Positions 33,062 to 39,487 of a stretch of DNA of 41,280 bases are shown here, one piece after another; position 1 is the stretch's first letter, and each line of letters begins with the position of its first letter. The translations under genes and the position numbers were made by a program. The notes under the pieces are model-generated. The model was not told the origin of the DNA. It did no database searches and was given only the letters and a program-made list of their open reading frames with translations. Source of the stretch: a virus; the IMG/VR virus record IMGVR_UViG_3300025769_000268, positions 1 through 41,280 of that record; one strand, 5' to 3'.

Positions 33062-33196
33062 TTATAAATTCCTTTTCTTATAATCAGTTAGCTTCTTTAG
33101 TTTAACCCATCCATCATCTAAATATAAACTTACTAATAGCCATATTGTTATATTTATAACTATTAAAACACAAAATATTCCCCATGAAAAAGCCAT
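33062..33196 (-). CDS. 44-residue single-TM protein
   Basis: The ORF begins MAFSWGIFCVLIVINITIWL with one membrane helix (about 5-25), followed by LYLDDGW and a basic tail ending KKLTDYKKRNL. A GGGGAA site lies at the end of the upstream gene. Spacing to neighbours is 2 bases on each side. It looks like a small early membrane protein of unknown role. Confidence 0.5.
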   Translation of the reverse strand: MAFSWGIFCVLIVINITIWLLVSLYLDDGWVKLKKLTDYKKRNL

Positions 33197-33198
33197 AT

Positions 33199-33417
33199 CT
33201 ATTTCCCCACAACACGTTTATCATAGTTACTTACCTTTACTATATCCTTAAACGTATAAGGAGGACATTTAGTTATCTTACCTCCAGAGTTTAGGTAATC
33301 TATTGTCTGTTGTTTAAGTTTTAAACTTTGTTTTTCTTTTTCTTCTATGGTTTGAACATTAAATTTATAAGATCTTTTTACAAACAAATGTTGTAGTTCG
33401 TTTCTTTGAGTCTTCAT
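33199..33417 (-). CDS. Small hypothetical protein (72 aa)
   Basis: Basic, helical N-terminal half (KTQRNELQHLFVKRSYKF, then EEKEKQSLKLKQQTIDYL), then SGGKITKCPPYTFKDIVK. No family recognised. The start overlaps the end of the next upstream gene by 4 bases, as in the rest of this tightly packed early operon. Confidence 0.5.
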   Translation of the reverse strand: MKTQRNELQHLFVKRSYKFNVQTIEEKEKQSLKLKQQTIDYLNSGGKITKCPPYTFKDIVKVSNYDKRVVGK

Positions 33418-33590
33418 ATTACATCTCCAGTATCTTGAGTTATAAAGTTTCCAGTTTCTGAATCAAAGCATACACCTAGTCTATCAAGAATATAATTCCA
33501 TGATCTAATAAATTCTATATTATTATCGGAATAGTTCTCATCTATTTCAACTTCATCTAGTATAGTATGCAAGGCTCTGTTAATTGTCAT
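33414..33590 (-). CDS. Small acidic protein (58 aa)
   Basis: The ATG at 33590 is chosen over that at 33605 because AAGGAG lies 6 bases before it. The product begins MTINRALHTILDEVEIDENY and is acidic and helical. It overlaps the 48-residue gene upstream by 11 bases. No family recognised. Confidence 0.5.
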   Translation of the reverse strand: MTINRALHTILDEVEIDENYSDNNIEFIRSWNYILDRLGVCFDSETGNFITQDTGDVI

Positions 33591-33726
33591 CTCGTTCTCC
33601 TTCATGTATATCAGCTAAGTGTTCTTGATACCTTATCTCTGCTTCTAAAGGTGATACATAGTCATCCTCTTGAGTCATAAGGTAACGATTAAGGTCTATC
33701 ATTACTGGATCTCTATCTCGATTCAT
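33580..33726 (-). CDS. Small acidic protein (48 aa)
   Basis: A longer frame reaching up to 33912 overlaps the zinc-ribbon-like gene, so the likely start is the ATG at 33726, which has AAGGAAG about 8 bases upstream at the end of the previous gene. The product MNRDRDPVMIDLNRYLMTQE and then LEAEIRYQEHLADIHEGE is acidic and helical. No family recognised. Confidence 0.45.
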   Translation of the reverse strand: MNRDRDPVMIDLNRYLMTQEDDYVSPLEAEIRYQEHLADIHEGERDDN

Positions 33727-33958
33727 ATTCTTCTTCCTTCTGAAGTAAAGATTCATGTTCCGCTCTTTCAAATGGATCAAAAGCTTTGACAATTTCAAGT
33801 ACTCTTGAATTAGGTTGATCGTTAGGATCAGCACCACATTCAATGCAATTTTCAAAGTCACTAATATGGTGGATGTAATTAAATTCACATTCACAATCCC
33901 AGTAGTAAGCATCAGTTATAAAAGCACTGGTTCCTTTACCATGAGTTTGAAATCTCAT
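33713..33958 (-). CDS. Possible zinc-binding small protein (81 aa)
   Basis: Four Cys are seen as WDCECEF (C22, C24) and NCIECGADP (C38, C41), with His nearby (IHHIS), a spacing that could bind zinc. The C-terminal half is acidic and helical (EHESLLQKEEEYESR). It overlaps neighbours on both sides. Zinc binding is inferred from the Cys pattern only. Confidence 0.5.
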   Translation of the reverse strand: MRFQTHGKGTSAFITDAYYWDCECEFNYIHHISDFENCIECGADPNDQPNSRVLEIVKAFDPFERAEHESLLQKEEEYESR

Positions 33959-34251
33959 ATGTCTTCCTCATCATTTTCCTTTGGATAATCTTTGGATGTC
34001 AAAGCCCAACCCCACGCCTCCTCTTCATCGTCAGTCTCCGTTTCTTCGGCAGACCCTAAGGGTTCGTAAAACATGTCTCCAACTGCCATGTCCCAAGCAC
34101 TTACTTGTGTGACCAACAGGTCTTTAACAAGCTCATCAATTCTTGCTTGTGCAATCCTCTTGGCTTCTTCCTCGTTGTCAGCTACAACATCGACAAATCT
34201 GTCAAGAACCACGGATATTTGATAGCGTCGGAGTTTTTGTTGTTTAGTCAT
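33955..34251 (-). CDS. Small acidic protein, DpnD/PcfM-like fold (98 aa)
   Basis: The N-terminal YQISVVLDRFVDVVADNEEE followed by AKRIAQARI is the beta-strand/helix pattern seen in DpnD/PcfM-type small proteins of phages and mobile elements. The C terminus is very acidic. The next upstream gene product has a related pattern, so the two may be distant paralogues. Function unknown. Confidence 0.5.
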   Translation of the reverse strand: MTKQQKLRRYQISVVLDRFVDVVADNEEEAKRIAQARIDELVKDLLVTQVSAWDMAVGDMFYEPLGSAEETETDDEEEAWGWALTSKDYPKENDEEDI

Positions 34252-34421
34252 CAGAAATCTACCTCCTTGACATCTAAGTCTACAGTGTACTTGTCAGGTG
34301 CATTTAAATTACCATCCCAAATATAATCATCACAAGCAATTAGCTTTGCTTCTGCTATGCTTTGAGCTTCTATATATAGCTTATGCGTTTCTATAACTTT
34401 AACAATAAATTGTTTTCTCAT
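34251..34421 (-). CDS. Small DpnD/PcfM-like protein (56 aa)
   Basis: The ATG at 34421 has a near-perfect TAGGAGGACAT leader, so the longer frame starting at 34538 is rejected. The product MRKQFIVKVIETHKLYIEAQ and SIAEAKLIACDDYIWDG has the same strand-helix layout as the neighbouring 98-residue protein. It overlaps the next start by one base (TGATG). Function unknown. Confidence 0.55.
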   Translation of the reverse strand: MRKQFIVKVIETHKLYIEAQSIAEAKLIACDDYIWDGNLNAPDKYTVDLDVKEVDF

Positions 34422-34429
34422 ATGTCCTC

Positions 34430-34552
34430 CTACATCCAAGTTATTATATATCCAAGTGAAACATTCACTAAGCCTAGTAAGATAAACGAAGCTATAGTAA
34501 TTACTATAGCCCCGAATACTTTGTAAATAAAGAACCAAAAGTTATTATGCAT
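34430..34552 (-). CDS. 40-residue TM protein
   Basis: The ORF MHNNFWFFIYKVFGAIVITI and ASFILLGLVNVSLGYIITWM is hydrophobic over almost its full length, one or two membrane helices. It fills the gap between the DUF932-like gene (2 bases away) and the AGGAGG site of the next gene. The ribosome site is weak, so translation is probably coupled. No family recognised. Confidence 0.4.
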   Translation of the reverse strand: MHNNFWFFIYKVFGAIVITIASFILLGLVNVSLGYIITWM

Positions 34553-34554
34553 AA

Positions 34555-35463
34555 CTATGCCACCAGTTTTGCACGATAGAATACTTCAGGATCTGATATA
34601 ACTTTAGCTACTTGCGCTGTTCTAAGCTTAGTAACATTCATCATACTAGATGTCTTTCTTTGAGAAGGAGCATGAGTAGCCCAATGAGTCAAGGCATTAT
34701 AGACTGCCCAAAGATTGTTCTTCATAGAAGGAGAGTATCTATCATTGTATATATCCCAGAGGAACTGCCAGTTTTTATTATAGGGTGTTGTATCCAGATC
34801 AAGAACATCTAAACCTAAAGTAGTCGCAAAAATATTTGCAATCATATCATGATCAACAGGAGTATTATACCAAACATCCCAGAGTTCTTGTTGCTTAGTC
34901 ATTACCTCCATTCCTGCAGTAATAATCCTAGCACCTTTCTCAATGTCTAAGCTTCTAGTGTGTCTAGATTTATACAGTGTTGCAGAATCATTAGTAAAGA
35001 TTTGACCATTCATACATGCAGACTGCCTAGCACCTACTGATAATATAAAACTAAAAGAACCATCAAAGCTATTGGTACTCAAGAAAGTTAAAGCTGCTGT
35101 ATCACCATCTGGAGTTTGAATAATCTGGTTAGGTAAAGTATGCCTAACAAAACATTTAGCACCGTTGGTATTTGTAATAATATTTTCTTCAATACCTCTA
35201 ATGTTAAGATCACTCCGAGAAATAATAGCGCGTTGATTGTTAATCATTTCTTTGTGAGTTACTGGATTATAGTGAGGACCGACAACTCCAAGACATTCTT
35301 CAGTATCAGTCCGTACTATTGCTCTCTTCTTAACTTCATTTAATTTAACACCAAATGAAGTATCAGATGTAAACATTAAAGGTTTCATTGCTACCTCAAA
35401 GTCAGCACTTCCATAATCAAGATGATTAAGATTGTTAGCGAACATGTTTGTTACATTTTCCAT
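34555..35463 (-). CDS. DUF932-like phage/plasmid protein (302 aa)
   Basis: The start at 35463 has AGGAG 7 bases upstream; the longer frame from 35490 would begin inside the upstream gene. The protein has the layout of DUF932 (phage/plasmid-like TIGR03299) proteins: GVVGPHYNPVTHKEMI near residues 58-75, FVRHTLPNQI near 104-113, a FILSVGARQSACMNGQIFTN core near 138-158 and a helical C terminus. These proteins are widespread in phages and plasmids and have no proven function. It is the largest gene of the early small-gene block. Confidence 0.75.
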   Translation of the reverse strand: MENVTNMFANNLNHLDYGSADFEVAMKPLMFTSDTSFGVKLNEVKKRAIVRTDTEECLGVVGPHYNPVTHKEMINNQRAIISRSDLNIRGIEENIITNTNGAKCFVRHTLPNQIIQTPDGDTAALTFLSTNSFDGSFSFILSVGARQSACMNGQIFTNDSATLYKSRHTRSLDIEKGARIITAGMEVMTKQQELWDVWYNTPVDHDMIANIFATTLGLDVLDLDTTPYNKNWQFLWDIYNDRYSPSMKNNLWAVYNALTHWATHAPSQRKTSSMMNVTKLRTAQVAKVISDPEVFYRAKLVA

Positions 35464-35479
35464 AGTATTGCTCCTAGTT

Positions 35480-36115
35480 TCAAAGGTCATTAGTAAACTC
35501 TCCAGTTAAGTAAGTGTAGTGAACTTCTGATACATGATTACTGTCAATAAAATCTTTAGGATATGAGGCTGCTATCATTGAACACCATGAATTCCACAGA
35601 TTTTCTGTACCATAATCTTGACAAATTGTAATGTACTGCTTTATTTTATTGTTGTTATTTAATATACCTTTCTCACTAGTTAACTTCTTGTTTAATACCA
35701 GTGAGTTAGGTTTGATGTTATAAGTTTTTATATTATGAACATCCATACAACCTACTAATCCTGCAGTAAGTTGGCAAACGAACCCTGCTTTAGCTAATCC
35801 CAAGCCATCTATTCTTAGAAATATCTTCATAAGTGAGTAGGCTTTTTCATAAGAAGTTAGATGCACAGAGTTTAAAACTGCCATCATTTGTCCAAAGATA
35901 AAGTGCTGATGCTTTACCATGTAGTTATAAGTAGATCTTTTATTACCCCAAATAAACTTAGAATTTTTTTGATTCTTGTCCATGTCTAGTAACATATCAC
36001 CTACTAAAGACCACTTCTGTTGTATGCTTAACACAACCATCATGATAACTAAAAATAAATTATCTGGATTGCGTTGAGCAAATGCTTTTATTTTTGGGCT
36101 ATGTGTTTTAAACAT
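35480..36115 (-). CDS. Conserved-looking hypothetical protein with HhH-like motif (211 aa)
   Basis: The protein is mostly helical. A segment near residues 100-128 (LRIDGLGLAKAGFVCQL, then GLVGCMDVHN) resembles the helix-hairpin-helix plus GCxDxHN stretch of DNA-glycosylase-like folds, which bind DNA non-specifically. No catalytic Lys or [4Fe-4S] cysteines of a full glycosylase can be seen. Similar proteins appear in pelagiphage-like genomes beside DUF932-type genes. The start overlaps the zinc-ribbon gene upstream by 8 bases. Function unknown; DNA contact is inferred. Confidence 0.6.
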   Translation of the reverse strand: MFKTHSPKIKAFAQRNPDNLFLVIMMVVLSIQQKWSLVGDMLLDMDKNQKNSKFIWGNKRSTYNYMVKHQHFIFGQMMAVLNSVHLTSYEKAYSLMKIFLRIDGLGLAKAGFVCQLTAGLVGCMDVHNIKTYNIKPNSLVLNKKLTSEKGILNNNNKIKQYITICQDYGTENLWNSWCSMIAASYPKDFIDSNHVSEVHYTYLTGEFTNDL

Positions 36116-36248
36116 ATTTTGTTTTCTCTTTAATTAAATTAGCTGTCAAATATTGAGTATAACAATTAGCACACCACATAACTTTGTAATTATTAGTAGT
36201 CACTACTGCTGTTGTTATCTTACATCTATGGCATTTATTATCAGGCAT
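36108..36248 (-). CDS. 46-residue zinc-ribbon protein
   Basis: The ORF begins MPDNKCHRCKITTAVVTTNN and continues YKVMWCANCY: two CxxC knuckles (C6/C9 and C26/C29) 16 residues apart, a complete zinc-ribbon pattern. AGGAG lies 6 bases before the ATG. It overlaps both neighbours by 8 bases. Such mini-proteins may bind RNA polymerase or nucleic acid; the target is unknown. Confidence 0.65.
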   Translation of the reverse strand: MPDNKCHRCKITTAVVTTNNYKVMWCANCYTQYLTANLIKEKTKYV

Positions 36249-36462
36249 ATGCTTCTCCTAAGTAACCTGCAAAGTTTCCTGTATGTTTTTCTATTACATC
36301 TATGTAATAAATATCTTGATCATTAATATTCATAGTAACTATCCTACAACTATGATGAGTATCATCTTGACATTTGATACTAGCATTAGCAGCTGTAATA
36401 TCTTTATATTTGTAAGGTCTAGGTACTATATTTATTGCAGTTTTATATAATATTTTAGACAT
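36241..36462 (-). CDS. Small hypothetical protein (73 aa)
   Basis: Begins MSKILYKTAINIVPRPYKYK, then DITAANASIKCQDDTHHSC, and ends with a DIYYIDVIEKHTGNFAGYLG segment, a probable small beta protein with a Cys/His-rich middle that could bind metal. Overlaps neighbours by 8 bases. No family recognised. Confidence 0.5.
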   Translation of the reverse strand: MSKILYKTAINIVPRPYKYKDITAANASIKCQDDTHHSCRIVTMNINDQDIYYIDVIEKHTGNFAGYLGEAYA

Positions 36463-36682
36463 AACAATCTCCTATAATTTCAACAGGTTCCATAGTTTCT
36501 ATCCATACTTTAGCCCCACATGACAATGGTTTGTCAGGACTATATACAATCTTACCGTTAGTAAAATTAACCTCATTACACTTTCTATTTTGTTTATAAT
36601 CTTTCACGGTCAACACAGGTTTGTTTGCACCTTTAGCATTAGCTCTAATGTTATGTTGATTAACATGAATATAAGTTTTCAT
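36455..36682 (-). CDS. Conserved small phage protein (75 aa)
   Basis: The pattern MKTYIHVNQHNIRANAKG, PVLTVKDYKQN, GKIVYSPDKPLSCGAKVWIE is a small beta protein I recognise as widespread in phages, where it is uncharacterised. AGGAG is upstream. Overlaps the following gene by 8 bases. Confidence 0.65.
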   Translation of the reverse strand: MKTYIHVNQHNIRANAKGANKPVLTVKDYKQNRKCNEVNFTNGKIVYSPDKPLSCGAKVWIETMEPVEIIGDCYV

Positions 36683-36690
36683 AGTATCTC

Positions 36691-36978
36691 CTAGTGTGTT
36701 TGTGTAACTCCTAATCCTCTCCTATAGTAATTAGCACCTTCTTCAATCTGTTCCATTGTACAACCATCTAATTTTTTACAGGCTTCTTGTATTAATAAAT
36801 GCATTGCTACTGCACCAGACATTTGATGAGTATCAATAGAATCTAAAGCTGTAGATATAATATCTATGTTGTCACCTACTTCAGCAATAAATGTTTCTAC
36901 TATTCCTTGAGCAACTTCTGGAGTTAACTCTTCATCTTTTTTCTTAACACTTTTTATATCAATAACATTACTCATCAT
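36691..36978 (-). CDS. Small hypothetical protein (95 aa)
   Basis: Two adjacent ATGs (36978 and 36975) follow AAAGGAGAACG; the second has better spacing. The protein is acidic and helical, with TPEVAQGIVETFIAEVGDNI and MHLLIQEACKKLDGCTMEQI. No family recognised. Confidence 0.55.
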   Translation of the reverse strand: MMSNVIDIKSVKKKDEELTPEVAQGIVETFIAEVGDNIDIISTALDSIDTHQMSGAVAMHLLIQEACKKLDGCTMEQIEEGANYYRRGLGVTQTH

Positions 36979-36987
36979 CGTTCTCCT

Positions 36988-37194
36988 TTAATTAACTGCA
37001 GTTATAAAGCCATCATACATTGTTACTTCAGCAAAAAATTCTCTCTTATGCCCTGTTAAGTGAGGTCTATTACAACCTACTAACTTACCTGTAGGTCTAT
37101 ATTCCTCACCAAATAAAGAAGTTTCTCTGTAGTTTAAGCGTTCCCCGATCATAGTTTTTAATTCTTTCTTAGTTGGGTAATCAAATATTAACAT
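36988..37194 (-). CDS. Conserved small phage protein (68 aa)
   Basis: The pattern MLIFDYPTKKELKTMIGERL, TSLFGEEYRPTGKLVGCNRP and HKREFFAEVTM matches a small beta protein common in phages of many hosts, without known function. Short intergenic distances place it in the early operon. Confidence 0.65.
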   Translation of the reverse strand: MLIFDYPTKKELKTMIGERLNYRETSLFGEEYRPTGKLVGCNRPHLTGHKREFFAEVTMYDGFITAVN

Positions 37195-37195
37195 A

Positions 37196-37246
37196 TTACA
37201 TTTCCTCCATTAGTTTAATTAAAGTTTCGTGATCTATATTTTCCAT
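37196..37246 (-). CDS. Possible 16-residue peptide
   Basis: An ORF encoding MENIDHETLIKLMEEM is preceded by AGGAGAATATTAAT and fits exactly between two genes (1 base on each side). The good ribosome site and acidic amphipathic product suggest it may be translated, perhaps as a leader or coupling peptide. It is too short to be sure. Confidence 0.3.
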   Translation of the reverse strand: MENIDHETLIKLMEEM

Positions 37247-37247
37247 A

Positions 37248-37571
37248 TTAATATTCTCCTTTCCAGTTTTTAGGTAAGTTTCTTTTTCTTTTATCACCTG
37301 CTTTTAAAGTACAGTATTTACTAAAGGCATCCCATTTAGCACACTGCCAGTACTTATTATTTAAAAGTCTTTTGCCTTCTGTTACTGTTTTCTTTATAAC
37401 TCCACAGGCATATAAGTCTCTGAAATACATCCACTTTCTACCTACATTAACATTATAAAAACGATGACCATTTTTAATATTAATATCTATGCAGAATTTA
37501 TCTCCTACTTTGGGCGCAGTTAATTGTTCTTTATGTTCTTTGAATGTAAGATTGTTTATAACTTTAGTCAT
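37248..37571 (-). CDS. Small basic hypothetical protein (107 aa)
   Basis: The ATG at 37571 is chosen because AAGGAAGGA lies just upstream. Lys-rich and aromatic, with VGDKFCIDINIKNGHRFYNV, RKWMYFRDLYACGVIKKT and a basic end (KAGDKRKRNLPKNWKGEY). It may bind nucleic acid. No family recognised. Overlaps the upstream gene by 8 bases. Confidence 0.5.
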   Translation of the reverse strand: MTKVINNLTFKEHKEQLTAPKVGDKFCIDINIKNGHRFYNVNVGRKWMYFRDLYACGVIKKTVTEGKRLLNNKYWQCAKWDAFSKYCTLKAGDKRKRNLPKNWKGEY

Positions 37572-37776
37572 ATAATCCTTCCTTAACAAAGTCTACTTTA
37601 AAATCTGTCGCTTGTAATTTCTGGACATTCTCAATAGTAAAATGAGTTCTATTGTCACCCAATATTCTAAGTATCCGATGAGCATACATGTTGACAGGTT
37701 TAAATTTATCTAGTCTATTATTCCAATAGATCTTTTTAACTAAAATTGTTTTCTCAATTACATTAGAATCTTCCAT
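37564..37776 (-). CDS. Small hypothetical protein (70 aa)
   Basis: Begins MEDSNVIEKTILVKKIYWNN and contains MYAHRILRILGDNRTHFTIE. It is basic with mixed strands and a helix. AGGAG upstream of ATG. No family recognised. Confidence 0.5.
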   Translation of the reverse strand: MEDSNVIEKTILVKKIYWNNRLDKFKPVNMYAHRILRILGDNRTHFTIENVQKLQATDFKVDFVKEGLYD

Positions 37777-37778
37777 AG

Positions 37779-38033
37779 TTATCTCCTGTTATAATTCTTT
37801 GGGTAAGTATCTTGCCACCAAGTCCACTCAGGCATACTTCTAGTCTCTGAAGTAACTTCTTGTACTTCACCTCCTGATTTAAAGAACTCAGCAATTTGAG
37901 AATTAATATCAAGCGCGGTCAACTCAGGTTTATATTGTTTAACACTTGATACTTTACTTTTATTAGCCATCAAATGACATACACCATTGATAGTTAAAGC
38001 TTTATTATTATCTCTCTTAGTTCGTAAGTCCAT
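37779..38033 (-). CDS. Small hypothetical protein (84 aa)
   Basis: AAGGAGATGCT precedes the ATG. The product is basic at its N terminus (MDLRTKRDNNKALTINGVCH) with a later FKSGGEVQEV segment and a Trp-rich WTWWQDTYPKNY tail. It is the first gene left of the non-coding region at 38034-38372. No family recognised. Confidence 0.5.
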   Translation of the reverse strand: MDLRTKRDNNKALTINGVCHLMANKSKVSSVKQYKPELTALDINSQIAEFFKSGGEVQEVTSETRSMPEWTWWQDTYPKNYNRR

Positions 38034-38122
38034 AGCATCTCCTTAGATAGTTTAATGTTAACACAAAGCATAACATAACACAAAATAAAATCACGGTCAT
38101 CTGTAGGCCAAATGGTATTACC

Positions 38123-38138
38123 TTATAAAATTTTATAA
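38123..38138. repeat. 16-bp perfect palindrome
   Basis: TTATAAAATTTTATAA reads the same on both strands. It is all A/T and could be a protein-binding operator, a melting element of an origin, or a chance AT palindrome. Confidence 0.7.
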
Positions 38139-38185
38139 TTTGCCAAGCCCTCCGTTGTTCGCTGTCGTATTTTTAAATGTAAAAG

Positions 38186-38287
38186 AAAAACTATTTTGTT
38201 GTTCTGCTCCTTAAAATAAAAAATCTTTCTCACCAAAGGGACGAAAGGTTTTTTATGCGCTGCAGATGTAACAACAAAATAGTTTTT
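38186..38287. repeat. Nested inverted repeats (18-bp outer, 12-bp inner stem)
   Basis: AAAAACTATTTTGTTGTT at 38186-38203 is the exact reverse complement of 38270-38287. Inside lies a second stem, AAAAAATCTTTC paired with GAAAGGTTTTTT (one wobble pair) around a 13-base loop. Together they make a large hairpin or cruciform in both DNA and RNA. Confidence 0.85.
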
Positions 38288-38321
38288 ATTTTTAATAACC
38301 TTTTATAATATAAATTTCTAT

Positions 38322-38356
38322 AAATAAAAAAAATCCCCACTTAAAAAGCAGGGATT
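38322..38356 (-). terminator. Rho-independent terminator after the 130-residue early gene
   Basis: On the minus strand, AATCCCTGC and GTGGGGATT form a 9-bp stem (two wobble pairs) around a TTTTTAA loop, followed by a run of eight T. It lies 17 bases past the stop of the gene ending at 38373. Confidence 0.88.
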
Positions 38357-38372
38357 CTTTGTAGTGAGAAGC

Positions 38373-38765
38373 TTACTTGGTAAGCTCTTGAAGCGTTAGG
38401 CCTTTGCCGTAACTCCAGAAACTGTCCATGACTTCTTTCTTTAGCTTTACTTTGTTACCTTTTATCTTCTTCGGATTAGAAAATATCTGGAAGAATGCTT
38501 TACCGGAGATTGTGTTATCTTTGGAAACCTTTCCAATTATAGTACCTCGCAATCTGCTGTATATTCTTCCAGTATATTTTCGTTGAATCGTTGGATTCTC
38601 TTCAAGGAGTGTTGAAGTAGCATTGTAAGCTACGCAGTTAATCCATCCCCAACCGTTGAAGACTGCTGAGTCTTCAGAGTCTTTCTGGTCTAGCTTGTTA
38701 TCTAATAATGATTTCTTAACAAAAGTTTCTATAGTCATGTACTGCTTATTTGGCTGTGTGTTCAT
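38373..38765 (-). CDS. Early hypothetical protein with a decayed inverted copy nearby (130 aa)
   Basis: AAGGAT precedes the ATG. The protein has NGWGWINCVAYNAT near 37-50, a basic beta-like middle (RKYTGRIYSRLRGTIIGKVS) and KLKKEVMDSFWSYGKGL near the C terminus. It is the first gene reached from the minus-strand promoter at 39576-39604 and has its own terminator, so it may be the earliest transcribed unit. A diverged, internally deleted, stop-riddled copy lies on the opposite strand from 38841 to 39110. No family recognised. Strong early expression of small proteins often serves host takeover, but that is speculation here. Confidence 0.7.
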   Translation of the reverse strand: MNTQPNKQYMTIETFVKKSLLDNKLDQKDSEDSAVFNGWGWINCVAYNATSTLLEENPTIQRKYTGRIYSRLRGTIIGKVSKDNTISGKAFFQIFSNPKKIKGNKVKLKKEVMDSFWSYGKGLTLQELTK

Positions 38766-38772
38766 GGTTATA

Positions 38773-38855
38773 TCCTTTTAAGTTAATGTTATAAGGAAAT
38801 TAAAGTTCCTCACAAAGTTTGGGACTTTTTATTTACGCCAATTAACTTAAAAGGA
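38773..38855. repeat. 15-bp inverted repeat at the axis of the gene/pseudogene palindrome
   Basis: TCCTTTTAAGTTAAT (38773-38787) is the exact reverse complement of ATTAACTTAAAAGGA (38841-38855). These are the leader and ribosome-site segments of the early gene and of its inverted copy, so the similarity begins at the axis. Confidence 0.9.
38802..38830 (+). terminator. Terminator-like hairpin between gene and inverted copy
   Basis: AAAGTTCC (38802-38809) pairs with GGGACTTT (38821-38828, one wobble) over an 11-base loop, followed by TTATTT on the plus strand. Stem is AT-rich, so its strength is doubtful; it could also be only the centre of the inverted repeat. Confidence 0.4.
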
Positions 38856-39110
38856 TGTTCATAACCATACACAGCCGAGTAAGGAGTACGCTTATGACTA
38901 TAGAGGCTTGAGTGATCATTATTAGATAACATGATCGACTTACTTAGACACATTCGGGGATGGATGTTGTAGCTGTTATACAATGCTACTTCAGCGCGGA
39001 ACCCCTTTAAGCTAAAGAAAGATGTTATGTTTCTGGAGTTTAAGGAGCCTAACGCCCTGCTTAGATTATAAAATTCTCTGAAGAATCCCTGTGTATAACA
39101 ATGGGGATTT
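38841..39110 (+). pseudogene. Degenerate inverted copy of the 130-residue early gene
   Basis: Read on the plus strand, this stretch matches the minus-strand gene at 38373-38765 word for word in the same order: ACACAGCC (38869-38876), ATGACTATAGA (38894-38904), a 17-base block at 38915-38931, TACAATGCTACTTCA (38979-38993), AAGCTAAAGAAAGA (39009-39022), GTTTCTGGAGTT (39029-39040), GCCTAACGC (39047-39055) and the terminator arms AATCCC/GGGATT (39084-39089, 39104-39109). About 160 bases (codons about 53-106) are missing, frame is lost and the terminator T-run is gone. It encodes no protein. It is a fossil duplication or a retained structural element. Confidence 0.85.
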
Positions 39111-39188
39111 AGTCACTTATGCTTAGAAATTTATAAGCTCTTTTTAATATATATATAATAACTATTTAATATATTATGTTGTTGAATT

Positions 39189-39487
39189 CTTTAAAGTTCT
39201 TTGTAGCTTAATTGTTACTTAATAGACTCAAGAGTCTCTAGAATTCTCTGTAAACCTGATGTCAATCTCTGGAACTTTAAAGTCTCTGGAGTCTTTAAAG
39301 CATAAGTTCCTTACAGAGTTCTATATAGGTCTACTTTAAATGTCTAGATAGTATTCAATGACCTCCAGAGTTGTAAGGGGTACGCAGGAGGCCACTACCC
39401 CCCACTAGGGTATATTATAGTTGGTCTACATTTTAAAGGGTTCTAGAGTGTCAACCAGTTAGTCGCGGAACTTTAAAGTCTTTAAAG
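39189..39487. repeat. Array of CTTTAAAG palindromes
   Basis: Five exact copies lie at 39189-39196, 39275-39282, 39293-39300, 39471-39478 and 39480-39487, with near copies at about 39334, 39432 and 39520. Two lie inside a longer 15-base repeat, GGAACTTTAAAGTCT (39271-39285 and 39467-39481). The copies are irregularly spaced and self-complementary. Their place beside the terminase genes recalls the short-repeat arrays near the ends of T7-like genomes. Confidence 0.75.
39361..39410. other. GC-rich hairpin cluster in AT-rich surroundings
   Basis: GGGGTA (39377-39382) pairs with TACCCC (39396-39401); CCTCC (39362-39366) and GGAGG (39387-39391) form an alternative stem, and CCC-CACTA-GGG follows. 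Such mutually exclusive GC stems in an AT-rich control region could mark a cutting site or an RNA structure. Confidence 0.45.

Larger units (their letters stand above)
38034..38372. other. AT-rich non-coding region with nested hairpins and a terminator
   Basis: No credible gene was found on either strand. The region holds a 16-bp perfect palindrome (38123-38138), a 102-base nested stem-loop (38186-38287) and a minus-strand terminator (38322-38356). It separates the 130-residue early gene from the main early operon, so readers of the main operon need either a promoter here or terminator read-through. I see no consensus sigma-70 promoter. An origin or a structured RNA is possible. Confidence 0.6.

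Noticed and set aside
39189-39487. CRISPR array
   Set aside because: Units are 8 bases, palindromic and irregularly spaced, without uniform spacers.
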